64,000 nucleotides of DNA, taken from assembly GCA_015680685.1 (NCBI GenBank), contig MNCI01028444.1, positions 612,414 to 676,413 of the forward strand. The letters run 5' to 3'. The stretch is from Gnetum montanum. Taxonomy: Eukaryota; Streptophyta; Gnetopsida; Gnetales; Gnetaceae. Below the pieces are notes generated by a model. That model was not told the DNA's origin. It did not search any database and saw nothing but the letters and a program-made list of their open reading frames with translations. Shown here in pieces: positions 22,020 through 34,700 of the stretch (positions are counted from its first letter, which is position 1; each line of letters opens with the position of its first letter). The position numbers and the translations under genes are program-made.

Positions 22020-23340
22020 CAAGTGGTCAGCAATCACATTCTTGGTTCCCTTTCGATCTACCATGGTAAGGTCAAATTCCTAAAGAATCACTAGCCACTG
22101 AATGATACGGGAGCTCACCGTTAGTTTGTTCATCAGGGACTGGATAGCATTGTGGTTAGTATGCACGAACACCTTGTATCCAAGCACATAGTGTTGGAAT
22201 TTTTCCAAGGTGAACACCACCACCATCAACTCCTTTTCAATGGTGGTGTAATTAAGCTGAGCACCCACAATGCTATGGCTTGCACAGTGGATATAGTATG
22301 GACATTTTTTATCATCACACTGTGTAAGCATGGCTCCTAAGGCATAGTTGGATGCATCTGTCATAATGTGGAAGGGCTTATACCAATTAAGTGCCTATAG
22401 AACTGGAGTTTCTATGATTTTTTACTTAAGTGCTTGAAATGCAGATTCACATTCCTTGGTCCAGATGAATGGAGCATCTTTCTTTGTGAGTTCTACCAAT
22501 GGCTTGGCGATCTTCGAGAAATTTTCAATGAAGCGCTGGTAGTAACCAGTGTGGCCAAGGAATGACCAAACATATTTTACCATGCTTGGTTATCAGGTGA
22601 TTCCTTGGATGACCCTGATCTTTTTAGGATCCATGCTAATCCTTGTTTGTGAGATATGATGCCCCAGCACAATGCCTTCTTAGACCATCAAGTGGCTTTT
22701 TTGCCAATTCAGCTGCAAATTAGTGTCCACACACCTCTTCAGAACTTTCTCAAGGTAGTCAAGGCTTGCTTGAATGTGGCCCCATAGGTAGATAAGTCAT
22801 CCATGAAGACTTCTACCCTATTTCCAATTTGCTGTTGGAAGATGCTGAGGACAAGGCGTTGGAAAGTGGCAAATGCATTACATAGGCCAAAAGGCATCTT
22901 CTTGTATGCAAAAGTCCCTCATGGACTTGTGAAAGTTGTTTTGGCCTGGTCCTCTAATGCAATTTGGATTTGGTTATAGCCACTATAACCATCTAAAGAG
23001 CTGTGATAACGGTGCCCTGCAATGGTGTCCAACACTTGGTCCACAAATGGGAGTGGGAAGTGATCCTTGAAGGTAGCCATGTTGAGCAATCAAAAATATA
23101 TATAGGCCTTCCATTTTTCATCCTTTTTTGGCACAATAAAGAGTGGACTAACCCATTTACTATTAGCAATGGAATAGATGAACCCTACTTTGAGAAAATG
23201 CTTGATTTCATCTTTGATGACTTGCTTCAATTTGGGGTTCAACTGCCTTTGTGGTTGACATCATGGCTTGATGGAGGGGTCAATATAGATCTGATGTTGG
23301 CAGACCCTGGGATCAACTCTGGTCAACTCAAGAAATGACC
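22020..23340 (-). pseudogene. pol: Reverse transcriptase and RNase H of Athila C
   Basis: RT landmarks on the minus strand are LDGYSGYNQIQIALEDQ (near 22950-23000), KMPFGLCNAFATFQR, and the catalytic VFMDDLS at 22791-22810. RNase H follows at 22364-22080 (TDASNYALGAMLTQCDDKK, NYTTIEKELMVVVFTLEKF). Many stops and frame changes separate these blocks. Sequence from about 23341 to 23872 carries only remnants between protease and RT. Confidence 0.82.
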
Positions 23341-23872
23341 ATGCAAATGCAGCATCCCATTTTTTCACCACCTTCAGCAACTTTTTCTTCTATTTAGGAG
23401 CAAGGGTGACATTGATAATTACCGGGTTCCCATTTTGCAGAAATGCGTATTCTAAGTGGGCCAGTAAGGATTTGAGCTCTAGGGGCTCTTGTTTGAAGCT
23501 TTTAGGGATTTGCAACTTTCCTCAATAATCATGGTCATCAACAATGGAGACTTGTTGATGAACCTCTTCCATTTCATCCATGCTTTCTACATAGGCTCAT
23601 ACAAGCCCCTCAGATGGTTCCATGCATAATGTGCTACTAGCAGGGTTAGTTGTTAGCCACTGGGTGCCTTCTTGAGTTGTGGCTACTGTGTATAGGCACT
23701 ATTTCACTAGCGACTCTTTGGTACACTAACTGCATGCTTGAATGGATGTCCACTTAACGGACCATAACTATTGCACACAATTGCACCCTGAGTCACTGTA
23801 CACAATGCATGGAATGTGCTTCTTCTCGATCTTTCCAAAAGGATTTTCCTTTGAGATTTCAATGGAAAGATC

Positions 23873-24379
23873 TCAAAGTCTTAGTCTCGCATCTATTGTG
23901 CTTAGCCAGGCTCCTTCCATTATGATAGGAAAGTTCCCCTTACAATTCTCCACATGAATGACAAGGAAATTGATAGGATAGGACCACCCACAAACGGTGG
24001 TCACAATATCCTCCACCAATCCCAAGGGAACAGTGATGGATTGGTCTGCCAGCTCGAGCTGAATGTTGCTCTTATTTAGCAGGGGCATGTTCCAGTTCTT
24101 GTACATGTCATGTGAGATCAAATTGACTCTTGACCCTAATTCCAAAAGAGCTTTACATGGCTCATTCCCTTCTACCTGAAGATAGATGAGGGGGCTTCCC
24201 AGATCAGTCAATTTCCAGGGGAGATGCCCAACCTTTATCCAGTTAGTCACTACATGTGTGAGCATGACCATTTGTACATTGGAGGATGTTTGGTTTGAAG
24301 GCTGCTCAAGTGGTGGAACAGTGGAGGTGGTTTGAAGTTCAAAGGCACTAGCCACAGGTGGATGTGAGCGTATGTTCAT
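23873..24379 (-). pseudogene. Protease region of Athila C
   Basis: An uninterrupted 168-codon stretch. The retropepsin-like loop reads ALLELGSRVNLISHDMY where D-[ST/L]-G-A is expected, so the catalytic Asp is Glu. It is followed by IQLELADQSITVPLGLVED, a pattern typical of Athila proteases, and then FPIIMEGAWLSTIDA, the end of the domain. The protein would mature gag-pol but is inactive as read. Confidence 0.75.
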
Positions 24380-26752
24380 ATTTTTGGGCCAGAAGAAAGG
24401 AGGTTTTCATGGTTTTGGTTTTGGTCCACTCAGTTGAGGCACTGGTTGTAGGTTGATAGCCCTCGTAGCATTTCCTTATTGTGGCTATGGCGGTATCTTC
24501 CCCTGCATAGGTGGAGCAGGTGGTAGCTGAGTGGGATGTTGAGGAGAAGGAGTGGTAGGAGAAGGTGTTGGAGGATATTAAAGGTGTGGGCTTTCCCCTT
24601 GGGTGATGGAGATTGTGGTCAGAAATATTTTGGGGGATAGTAATAATTTTGAAATGTGGCATGGCTAGAAGAGTCTCGTGGAGAGACTGGTTTTTGAACG
24701 TAGTACACATAGGAATCTAGTTATCGATAAGGGTACTGCTGCCTTGGAGGTGGCATTCTCCAAGCTTGTGGTTGCTGCCACTACTGAAAGTATTCATAAG
24801 GCTGCAGTGGCACTCCACTTAGGTAATACCCTTGCTGCTGGTGGAACTTCCTTGGGTTTCCTTATGAGTAAGGCAACCTTTGAGGTGTTTGCCTCCTTGC
24901 CAAGCGAGGATTCAATGTGTACATCCTAGACTCTTGAAGATGTGACACTACAAGACAACACCCCTTTGGATGTTTGTATTGACAGTTGCCACATTCATCA
25001 TCTTCCTCTATATCAGAGTCTACAACCTATTCTGCTATAGCAACTTTGCCCTTACCATTATGTTAGGCATGTTCAGCTTCCTTCTTCCTACGTCGATCTC
25101 GATCATTACCTTGTTCTCTGGACTCTTTTGCAATTTTCAGCACACTTTGAAATTTTTTGTCCAAAGAGTCCCACATCTTATCAACCTTTGTTGATATTTC
25201 AGATACAAAATTTTGTAAAGGTAAGGTCTTTCGGTTCACCGCTGCTTTTAGTGGTGATTCCTCCTCATCTTCACAAAACTGGACTTCCCTCTTCTAATGG
25301 AAGGACCCCAGTTAAACTCCTCTACACTTTCCTTCTTTCTGAGTTCCCCCTCTTCTTTGGCCACTTGCTCAATTAGGCACTGCAGTTGATGGACCCTTAG
25401 TTCTAATAATCATCCCTAGGCATAAATGCCAAGGGTCTTTCTTGTTTCAAAGTGATGCCCATCAATGATTTGTCGAAGCTGTGCCCGCTACGAGTAGCCA
25501 TGACTAGGGCACCAATGTAATAATGAATAGTACCTACGCATGGATACATCCAAGGGTTCATGATTGCCTTGCTTCCACCCTTGGATCTAACATCTTAGAT
25601 TTGCCACTCTGGAGTAAGTTTGATATTTTTCATTGAAGATCTCAAGCATCGTACTCCATCTTCTGATTGATTCTGGTTCCAAAGACCGGTACCAACTTTC
25701 TGCTTCCTTGATGAGTGTGCAAGGGAAAAACTTAAGCTTCTACCAATCATTATCAATATTCTGCAAGGTGCAAGCATCATGGAATTCTTGCAAGTGATTT
25801 TGTGGATCACAATTGTATCCCCCTTCAAATTTGAGGATGTTGTTCATATCAATGCGTTTGATCCAGCTATCCTTCACGTGCCTAATAGGGATCTGAACTG
25901 CCTCGACGATATGTGGCATACTCCGAGTAGCTAGTAATGGTTCATCTTATTCATAGTCCTTATGAGCACCATGGTGTCTATGATGATTCTAACTGCCCCT
26001 CCTTTCATGACAGTGAGGCTCACATGATTGGTCATGTGCTTCCTCACATTGTTCCTTTTAGCCCTTACAACCACCACCACCTCACTCCTTTCTACCATGG
26101 TTATGATTAGAGTTTGAACTGGATGAAGGTAGTGGGAAGTGAGAGGATGGAGAAGAGGGAGAGGGATCATCACCACCCTGGTGGTGATCTTCCCCTCTGC
26201 TCTAGTGGTGACCACGATCTTCTTGCCCATCCTTGCTTGTGCTTTGATCTTTTCCACGTGACCCTGCATCGTCCTGGGGGTCCCATTCACTTGCTTGTTC
26301 TGGATGATGGACTAGATGACCTGATGTCCCAGAGGAAGTTTGACCAAATGGGAATCATGAAACATAGGCTCCCCATTGTCCTACAGCCCTTGCAAGAATA
26401 AGGGGTTACTAAATTATTTTTCCTTCATCTGTTTGTACCATTCTGCCTACTGCTGATCTTGTACCCGTTGGGCCTTAGTGGGATGATAGTCTCAGTAGTC
26501 ATGCTCCTCCATGACGTACTGCACACCATGGTCCTAGATGCCTAGTTTGGCAAGATTGTGAAACAACATTCCAGGAGCTGATCGGTCAGGCAGTAGTATG
26601 ATGTTGCCTTCCATGTCCCGCCATCATGAATGTTCATCCTAATGTACGATGAAGGTGAAGTTGGGGACATATTCATCTGGATGCTTGTATACCACCAGAC
26701 ATTCTTGTGGCACCAGTGGGTTGGATCCATCTTGCCTATGAGAAGAAGACAT
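24380..26752 (-). pseudogene. gag: gag of Athila C
   Basis: The start is ATG at 26752 (MSSSHRQDGSNPLVPQECL), conserved with copy D at 52780 (MSSSLRHDDVKPLVSQEC). A Ser-rich and basic linker lies near 26100-26240. The capsid core follows at about 25580-25880 (WIKRIDMNNILKFEGGYN, then AESWYRSLEPESIRRW), the retrotransposon gag pattern of Athila elements. A zinc-knuckle-like region is not clearly seen. There are many stops, several TAG or TGA in CAG or CGA contexts. Confidence 0.72.
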
Positions 26753-26900
26753 ATTGGATATCAAATGATCCAACTAATTAGAGTACTTTACCTTTTTCTT
26801 AATTTTCCTAGCGTGTGTAAATGTTACTATCCTGGGTCCGTTCCAACGATGTGAATAATCAGTTTGCTAAGGTTAATTAGCACATGTAAGACTAACAATC

Positions 26901-26917
26901 CCTGGTAGCAGCACCAA
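26901..26917 (-). promoter_or_regulatory. Primer-binding site of Athila C
   Basis: On the minus strand TTGGTGCTGCTACCAGGG follows the LTR end directly. It resembles the Athila-type PBS complementary to tRNA-Asp (TGGCGCCGTTGCCGGGG) with C-to-T changes. Copy D has TTGGCATCATTACTGGGAAC at the same place. Confidence 0.65.
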
Positions 26918-27836
26918 TGATGAGCGGCTAGGTACCCCTATGCCCAACCATATGAATGATGGGTGTTCACACGTAACTTAGTCAAATTTCATAGACTGTA
27001 AGCACTTTGCATACACCAGACCTTAACTAGCAAACCTTTGATTAGAATGGTCATTGTCTTCCCAACCTCACTTGTGATGTTCTAGTGGCAATGGCTAGGT
27101 GAGATTGAGGCAACTGATTTTTATGGCTTTTTACTTTATCTTTTAGCGTCTAATTAAGGTATGGAAAGTAAAGAATGAAATATTATCTAATCTATAATTA
27201 TCCTAATCTATATCTTAACTATTCCTAGCATAAGTATCTGATCCCATCTTCCATGCACATCCTAAGCATCCCCTTGACCACTACTAGGTTACCATATGTT
27301 AAGCGTCACTGGGTTACCAAGCGTCGGGTTTATGTTTGAGATGGTCATACTTATGGTTCCTACAAACTATAAACGAGCAATAATGATTAGAATAATGACA
27401 AGATAAAATTAAGAACTATTAAAGCATAGAAATATTTATACTATCAAATGCATTAAATAACTAAGTCCAATTACTGCAAGGAATGATCGAAAAGCTTGTC
27501 TTTATTTCCATTCACACCAATGAGCTTAGGCACATCAGCGCTCGAATAAAGAGTTGAACACCTTTCTTACACCTACTATGGGCACTTGAAAAATATTCTA
27601 ACTCTCGTGGAAAAAAACTACAAGAGCTTCGCTACAATTGACAAAAAGGTACCTTAGTGAGGCGGAAGGCCCTCTTATTTATAAGCCAAAATAGGTGCCG
27701 CATAAACGGGGCCATGTCAATGCATGGAAGGATGCATCAATGGGGCCATGTATACTGGGCCGCATCAATGCAACCACGTATATGGGGTCCCGTATATGTA
27801 GCCTAGTAAACGCATCAACCAATTGACACTTCATCA
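26918..27836 (-). repeat. 5' LTR of Athila C
   Basis: On the plus strand it begins TGATGAG and ends CTTCATCA, 919 bp. On the minus strand GGCC/GGGG-type units (about 27700-27800) precede a TATA candidate TTATTTATAAG (27671-27686). It is homologous to 40621-41528 and 34701-35583. Confidence 0.88.
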
Positions 27837-27837
27837 A

Positions 27838-28390
27838 ACGTATTGGGTATTATAGATGCTTCATCAAGAACTTTTCAAAGATTGCAAAACTATTAGTAGA
27901 ATTGACGAAAAAGGTCATATCCTTTGAATGGACCAAGGAATGTGAGTTAGCTTTCCAAACCTTGAAGTAGAAGCTCATAGAAACACCCATTCTCTAAGCT
28001 CTTGACTAGTCCAGATCATTCCATATAATGAATGACGCATCCAATTTTGCTTTAGGAGTCATAATTACATAGTTAGATGACCACAAACATCCCTATTACA
28101 TTCACTATACAAGTCAAAGTATTTCTGATGCACAACTCAACTATACCACAACAAAAAAAGAGTTAATGATCATGGTGTTTGCATTAGAGAAATTTAGGCA
28201 CTATGTATTAGACTATAAGGTATTTGTACACAAATCATAGTGCAACTCAGTTCCTTATGAATAAACCAATGATGAGCCCTTGCATCATTTGATAGCTTGT
28301 GATCTTGCAAGAGTTCGATCTCATGATAGTAGATCGTAGAGGCACTGAGAATGTTGTTGCTGATCATTTATCTCAGTTGCGATGGGACAA
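27838..28390 (+). pseudogene. pol: RT end and RNase H of Athila B
   Basis: The frame resumes as IGYYRCFIKNFSKIAKLL, the RT connection segment, right at the C insertion point. RNase H then shows MNDASNFALGVIIT (near 28028-28070) and LNYTTTKKELMIMVFALEKF, and ends GTENVVADHLSQLRW (28338-28382). Stops near 27968, 27998, 28007 and 28070 and a frame change around 28235 disable it. Confidence 0.8.
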
Positions 28391-29704
28391 CAAAGAGGAT
28401 GAATACCCAATTCCTAATTGCTTCCCTAATGAACTCCTCTTTACAAATGTAATAAACAATCAATCACCCATAGATACAAATTGGTATAGTAGAATTCTTA
28501 CTTATCTTCTTATACAAGAAACACCACAAAGGTTGGACTTTAAAAAGAAACAATAGTTTCTCCACTGAGTCAAACATTTCATGGAAATCAATGGACACCT
28601 TTACAAGGTGTGTTTTGATGTCTTGGTCTGATGGTGTGTTACCATTGCAAATCAATTGCGAGTTCTTCAAGATGCTCATGAGGGTCCTTGTGGGGATCAT
28701 TACGTTGGGAGATGAACAACCATTAAAATATTACTTACAAGATATTGTTGGCCTACATTATTTTGGGATGCCCATCATTTTTTCCAATCTTGTGAGCATT
28801 GCCAACATAATGGGGGAATGACTGCTAGAACGAAGGGTCCACAACAATGGATTCAGCCCTTAGAACCCTTCGACATATGGGGTATTGATTTTATGGGGCC
28901 TATTACACTGATGTCCAATGGAAAAGCATACATTGTTGTTGTTGTTGACTATTTTACAAAATGGGTAGAAGTAGCCACCATTACCAATTGTACATCATCT
29001 ACCACTGCACGATTTATTTAACAAAAAATCATAAATAGGTTTGGTGTGCCTTGTGCACTTATTTTTGATAATAGTACACATTTTACAAGTGCAACTTTTT
29101 GGAAGTTGATGCAATGCTTAGGATTTGAGCATAAACTGACTACACCATATCATCCTCAAGTGAATGGTCAAGCTGAAGTCACCAATAAGGAAATCACAAA
29201 AATTTTGACATGAACCATTAGAAAATATAGGCGATACTGGAGCACCAAACTGAATGATGCTCTTTAGGCCTACTACTCCACATGGAAACCCCCTATAGGC
29301 TACTCTCCCTATGAGTTAATATATGGTAAACTTCCAACACTTTCTATCCAAACTAAGCTCTGTACACTATCTACAACATGTGATCTTAACCTTGACCTTA
29401 GTCTAGCATAGAAAGAACTGTTAATGAATCTTAACTTGCTAGATGAAAATCGATTAGCTGCCATGTCATCTAATGAACTGCACAAGGCCTTCAACAAACA
29501 ACATCATGACCTAAGAATTACAAAATTCATATACCAACCAAGAGATAGGGTTCTTTATTGGAATCCCGCACATGTGCCACAACAAATTAAATTTCAAACG
29601 TTGTGGGAAGGTCCTTATATCATTTGTGGAAATTTTCCTTTAGGGGTCATGATGCTCTATAAACCTGGAAGCCTGGATAAGAAATTATTGGTCAACATTC
29701 AGTG
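28391..29704 (+). pseudogene. Integrase of Athila B
   Basis: This is the most complete Athila integrase here. Remnants of the HHCC module (DAHEGPCGDHYVG, then CEHCQHNGG) are at about 28670-28820. The catalytic triad is visible: GIDFMGPI (about 28885), IFDNSTHFTS (about 29066) and HPQVNGQAEVTNKE (about 29154). The C-terminal part reads QPRDRVLYWNPAH ... GPYIICGNFPLG and ends at the TGA at 29703. Stops lie near 28555, 29018, 29212 and 29410. The second residue block keeps Asp, so decay here is by stops rather than by loss of catalytic residues. Confidence 0.82.
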
Positions 29705-30697
29705 AACCAAACCTTTCCATACATCCAAAATGACTAATACTAACACTACCTCTATTGATAGATAGCCCTGCTCATTATTTTCGATCTCCTCCTTCCAGCT
29801 TAGTCATGGGGGAGATGGCCACCAATGCTAATTTTCTAAGCCCTCAGTTTCTTTTGTCTTTTTTGTTTTATACATTTTTCATATTTACTTGTTTTTGTTT
29901 TACACCATCATTAACATTTTTACTATTTCTTTCTTTGTTACATTTTGTTTGATTTATTCTCACTTGTCACATAATAAGTGCTCATGATGGTGGGTTATAC
30001 TATAATGGTGTTGATTGCTAACGTTTGGTTTTTACCTTTGAATTTTAATGTTGATGCTAAGATATGGTTTCTTTTGATAAAACAAGCAATGATTTCATGT
30101 CATCCATTCAACTCTATGGTCTCCCTTTGTTTTGGAAATGCACTGTCCCTTTTTCTAATCAAACCTATTAATGAATTTGTGGCTTAGTATTCTTCAAACC
30201 AAGGAAAGATTCAAATGGATTGAAAAGGATGTGACTTCAAGGGAATTTGATGCATTTGTACTGGCTATTCTCTTGGGTACTTGGCTATTTTTCATAGGTT
30301 TTCTACCATTCCACTATTGACTAATATCAGGAAGTTGAATGAATCAAATAAGTCTTTGCATGGTGTGGTTGCCACTCAAAAAAAAATAAAAATAAAAAAT
30401 TGGTGGGAATTCAAAGCACACCCCTTAGACATAATAAAGGAACATGGGCTACAAGCACTAATAATGGCACTGGAAAAACATGTTACCCATGCCTAAAGGT
30501 TCCCTCTAACTAAGGCCCGTTCTCACTTCCTACTTCTCTATTCTTCTATTTTTGGGATGACAGTTGCTCTATGAAAGCATTCTTGTTGCTTCAGGAGGAT
30601 GGGTTGGTCAAGTGTGTTGATGCAAGGTCACTAAATGTGATTAGTTTTAATCTGGATTAGACTAAATCTTATTAAGTCACCTTAACCACATAATACT
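29705..30697 (+). mobile_element. Athila B non-coding region after integrase
   Basis: No supported gene is present. It contains the polypurine-like box CATGGGGGAGATGG (29806-29819). From about 30350 to 30697 it aligns by eye with copy C (1390 down to about 900), including CAAAGCACACCCCTTAG and the GTCACCTTAACCACA end where the foreign insert begins. Confidence 0.6.
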
Positions 30698-33673
30698 ATT
30701 GGCGACCGTTTGGGACGCGACCGCCAACGAGTGTCCTCGAACAGGATTTAGGTGCCTGCTAGTCTTTGGCAACACCAAGGCCCAGATACCTCCAAATAAA
30801 CTCAGTAGTTAATGTGAGTATGTGTGTGTGCTGTTGCGGCGTGCGGTTGTGAGAAATGTAATGATTGCATTGTATGTGAACTACAAATGACTTACTTTAA
30901 AGAGATTCAGCCAACTTTGCCAAGTACTGTGAGTTGTTGAAAATTTCCTATTTTGTTCAACTGCCTAGTCTACGTGGTCCTTATAATACCTACTTGTAAA
31001 AAATAAAATTTTGCCAAAAAATTTGAGCACAACTCTGCAATCTACTCCTAATTTTCCCCAGAGAAAGAGATAGTTCCACAAGAAAACTAGAAATAGAGCA
31101 AGATTCGATGGAAATAAGCAGAAAAGAAAAGAAAGCAGATTTGTGTAGACCTCAAATATTTAAACAAGGTAGAATGACACGAGTAAACATTTCGCAATAA
31201 AGCTATCCCAAATTCAATATCTACGAATTGTCCAAACTTCCAAGGCTCAAACAAGCAATATCTTCAAGACAATCCTATTATGCTACCAAAAATTGNNNNN
31301 NNNNNNNNNNNNNNNNNNNNNNNNNNNNNNNNNNNNNNNNNNNNNNNNNNNNNNNNNNNNNNNNNNNNNNNNNCTTCTATGGCAAAATTTTAATAGAAAT
31401 TTCTATCGGGCAACAAGAACAATAAGAGCAATCTAAAAATCCCAAAATTACTTGCCAAGGATGATACTATCTAAACCACTAGCCAAACAATTTAAACAAA
31501 ACAAAAAATGAAATGCATAACTCACAGGACCATGACAAAGAGGCTGAAATCTTTCCTTTAGCAAGCCATCTTACAAGAAATCTTCTTTACAAATCTTCCA
31601 AGACTCCAAGTGTGATGATTCCTCCCCCAAAGTCTTCCAAAAAATCATTCCCTTCCCAATGGTCCTCCCCCCTGAAGCCTTTTTATAGGTTTCCAAGGTA
31701 GGTAGGGAAGTTACATATTGAAAATATCTCACCTAACTTCTCTCCCAAGTAACTTGGCCAACCAATCAGAAGACTACTTGCCCAACAAGTTAGGTAAGTT
31801 ACAACAATTTTTGGGTGGTTGCAACCACCAAAGAGATAAAATAGGTTGACAAGTGGCCTTGGTATAAAATTAAAATACAATCTATATGTCCCTTACAAAC
31901 TATAGTTGCAACTTACTCCATACATATATGTCCCTTTTATTTTGCTTCTTCAAATGAGATGTCAAGTTTAAAATATCAAAAATATCTCAAATATTTCTCC
32001 TAACTTCTCTCTCAAGTAATTAGACTAACCAATTAGAAGATTACTTGTCCAACAAGTTAGGAGAAGGTTAGGTGGTTAGGGAGTTAGGGAGTTATGCATA
32101 AAATGAGGATCATTTTATGCTAACTTTAATATAATGAGGACTTTATAGGATAATCAAAATTGCAAATTTTTAATGGGCAATAATATATTTCATAACTTGG
32201 GATAATTGGTGGCAAGTCTCTAAATCAAGGCTTCACATTATAGGTATTTTAATGGTCATAATATGTATATATATACTTTGGTGCAAATGTAAGCGGCAAA
32301 GTGTGTGGCTAAAATCTTTGTCTTCCCTGGTAAAAATCACGCATAACCGTGGGTGCCATCGGATGGTTTATATTTTTTGCTTTTTTTTTTGCATTCCAAA
32401 CCTTTGCGCAAAATTGGTAGAAACTGCCACGTACTTTAACCCGTTTCAGTGCTAACTCCTACGATCGCGGATTGTTGAACACGGCCACACCTGCGGAGTT
32501 TAACATACAACACCGACCCTAGCTTTTCTCCTTTGTTCTCTGCAACTCGAACCCGAAATAAGTCTGTTACAGAAATATTAGCAAAACAATAAGCAAGAAC
32601 GGATTGATAACGCGGGCCTTTCTAGTGGTTGCTGGTGCTCATGGTTGCCAAAAAAAAAAGGTACAACGGTTCATCATTTTCGGCGTGAATTCAAGATCCA
32701 TATGGGTGCCCCACGCGGCGGAAGTTGTGCTGCCTGCAAACGAAGAAGAAACCAATGCATCCATCCGCTATTTGGCCATGCCGTATATGTGGCCCTGGGT
32801 TATCAAATCTCCTCTACGCATTGTGCAAGTGTCTCTAGCAACTGCGTCGATTTAACCAGCCCGCTTAGGGTGCTGATAGAACAATCTTGTTGCCGTAAAT
32901 TGTGCAGAAATACAAGAGCGTAATTCTGGTTTTAGGCGGAAGAAGAAAATACTGATATTTTTGTTTCTGTTTTCTGGCCACCGCAACCCCAAATTTTAAA
33001 CAACGGCTACCCTTCTCAAAACATTTTTTTCTGCAAATTTCTGCCCCCTTTCCTCCTGATTGTAATCTCTTTGCCACAAAAATAAATTTCAGCAAGAAAC
33101 TTCAGCTTTAGGATGGGTTTATTGTATTTCCATGATGATTTTCTGACTTGAATTAAAACTGCTACCATTACTGCATTTTTGAGAAACAACAATGAATTTT
33201 GCTTTCATTTTTGTGCAGTTTCCTGGTGAAGCTAGATGAAATTTGAAACAGAATTAGGACTACCCAAGTATTTTATTGCTAATCATTTCTTTCTGCCCTG
33301 AATTCAAGTTAAACCCATTTGCTCTGAAATCCCCTGTTCTTTGAATGAATTTATCTTAAGATTTACTACCGTATTCACATTCAAACCCTTCAGTCTTGCA
33401 CAAAGAAATCAGTCGCTTTCTTCCTGCTCGTTCCGGCGAATAATGTGAATAATAAAACTCTTGATATTTTGGCACTTTATTTTCATATCCTAATAAGGCC
33501 TCAACAACATTTTATTTAATAAAGAATAACTCCCAAACATCTTCAACCGACATTCAAGCTATATGTTTTACTTTCAAACTCTTAAACACTGATTATTCCA
33601 ATTGTAAATATGATAGTCCAACTATTCCATGAAATGGCTAAATGTGCCAACAAATACATAAGGGACTTTACAC
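30698..33673. mobile_element. CpG-rich ~3-kb insert of unknown type in Athila B
   Basis: Comparison with copy C places the junctions at CTTAACCACA on the left and TTTACACA on the right, leaving a possible 4-bp CACA duplication. The left end has an inverted pair TTGGCG...CGCCAA (about 30704-30732). No convincing terminal inverted repeats or LTRs are seen. Two ~80-bp direct repeats lie at about 31710-31790 and 31975-32075. Short frames at 32604-32923 have no secure assignment. It could be a non-autonomous DNA transposon or captured host DNA. Confidence 0.45.
31296..31373. other. Assembly gap (78 N)
   Basis: A run of N inside the foreign insert. Gap size may be arbitrary. Confidence 0.99.
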
Positions 33674-34700
33674 AACCTTGATTTTGGGATCCCATTCCAT
33701 TCTCTCTTCTCTTTCTGTATTGCTTCCTATATTCGACCTCATTGCCAATTTTATGATTAGTCTATATCTTGGTTGGCACATTATTATTCCTTGGTAAATT
33801 ATTGTGGGTGAATTCTTAACTATTATCTCCATATGTCATTTCTAGAGCCTACGAACTCTTTGATTTGTGGGTTTGTCAGGGCATAAAGGGCATGAGCCTG
33901 CTTTGGGGAGGATCCACTAGCATTCCTTTTTGGTGCAATTGTTAAGTTCTTTCCCTTAAACATTTCTTTCCATCAACTATTTCTCATTTCATCCCATCCA
34001 TGACATCCATTTTTTTTCTCTTCCCTTCTATGCATTTTTATTGGCTTCACCATTGTTATTCCTCTTATCTTTCTTTTTCTTTTGTTTTCCATCCTATTGC
34101 TACTGGAAGTTCTCTCTTAGTTATGGGGGCTTATCGCAAATTACTTATCTCACCCCTACACCTTGGGTAGTTATCACTTACAAACCTCTAACCTTGTATC
34201 TACCATACCCACAACCTAGCCAATGTGTTTTATATCAAGGCAAGGTATCAACTACATTATATCTTATCTATCCTTGCTAATTTGTGATTGTGTTGTGTGT
34301 GCAGATGGCAATCACATGAACAATGAACTAGGATAGGAGGAAGCACTCAAGATGGACTGGAGCTAGAGCATTGACACAAGGAACATGCTTAGTCATGTGG
34401 CCATGGATGAACAATGGTGTGCACCTTTTTGACATTGGTAGCAATGCACCTTATTTTCTTTTTTTTTCTCTCTCTCTCTCTCTTGAAGCTGTCAAATGAG
34501 GGACTGGATGTCATCTATGTATAGTATTCACCATAATGGTTATGAACACCAATGTTGCAATACATTTGTCAATTCGTTCACTAGGCACTTTGAGTCTATC
34601 ATTCCATGTCACTGTCAATTGTCATTCAGTCAATAATCCCATACCTTCCCAATATTTTGTAAGGAACTCAAGGATGAGTTTTCATTCAGTCATGGGGGTA
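33674..34700 (+). mobile_element. Athila B 3' non-coding region ending in the polypurine tract
   Basis: No gene is present. TTTGGGGAGGATCC (about 33903-33916) matches the equivalent box in C (about 690-705) and D (about 45447-45460). A CT microsatellite is at about 34467-34482. The tract CATGGGGGTA (34691-34700) abuts the LTR. The long 3' ORF found in D is absent. Confidence 0.65.

Larger units (their letters stand above)
1..27836 (-). mobile_element. Athila-type Ty3/gypsy retrotransposon C, left end outside window, split by later insertions
   Basis: On the minus strand the order is 5' LTR (26918-27836), primer-binding site, gag, protease, RT-RNase H, integrase, then a long 3' region that continues past base 1. 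The body is 20048-26917 plus 1-1394. The two parts are separated by a solo LTR (1395-20042) which itself contains a Tat element. The protease-like motif ALLELGSRVNLIS, the RT motif FMDDLS and the LTR ends TGATGA...CTCATCA or CTTCATCA point to the Athila lineage. All reading frames carry many stops and frameshifts. C entered copy B inside RT coding sequence, because B's frame resumes directly at 27837. The 3' LTR of C is not in the window, so its target duplication cannot be tested. Confidence 0.85.

Noticed and set aside
30700-30735. TTGGCGACCGTTTGGG as a primer-binding site marking an LTR end
   Set aside because: The preceding bases belong to Athila B and do not end in CA; no LTR pair was found around it.
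32645-32923. Possible LOB-domain (LBD) transcription factor: CAACKRRRNQC resembles the CX2CX6C block
   Set aside because: The fourth Cys is missing and neither the GAS block nor the leucine zipper-like part follows in any frame.
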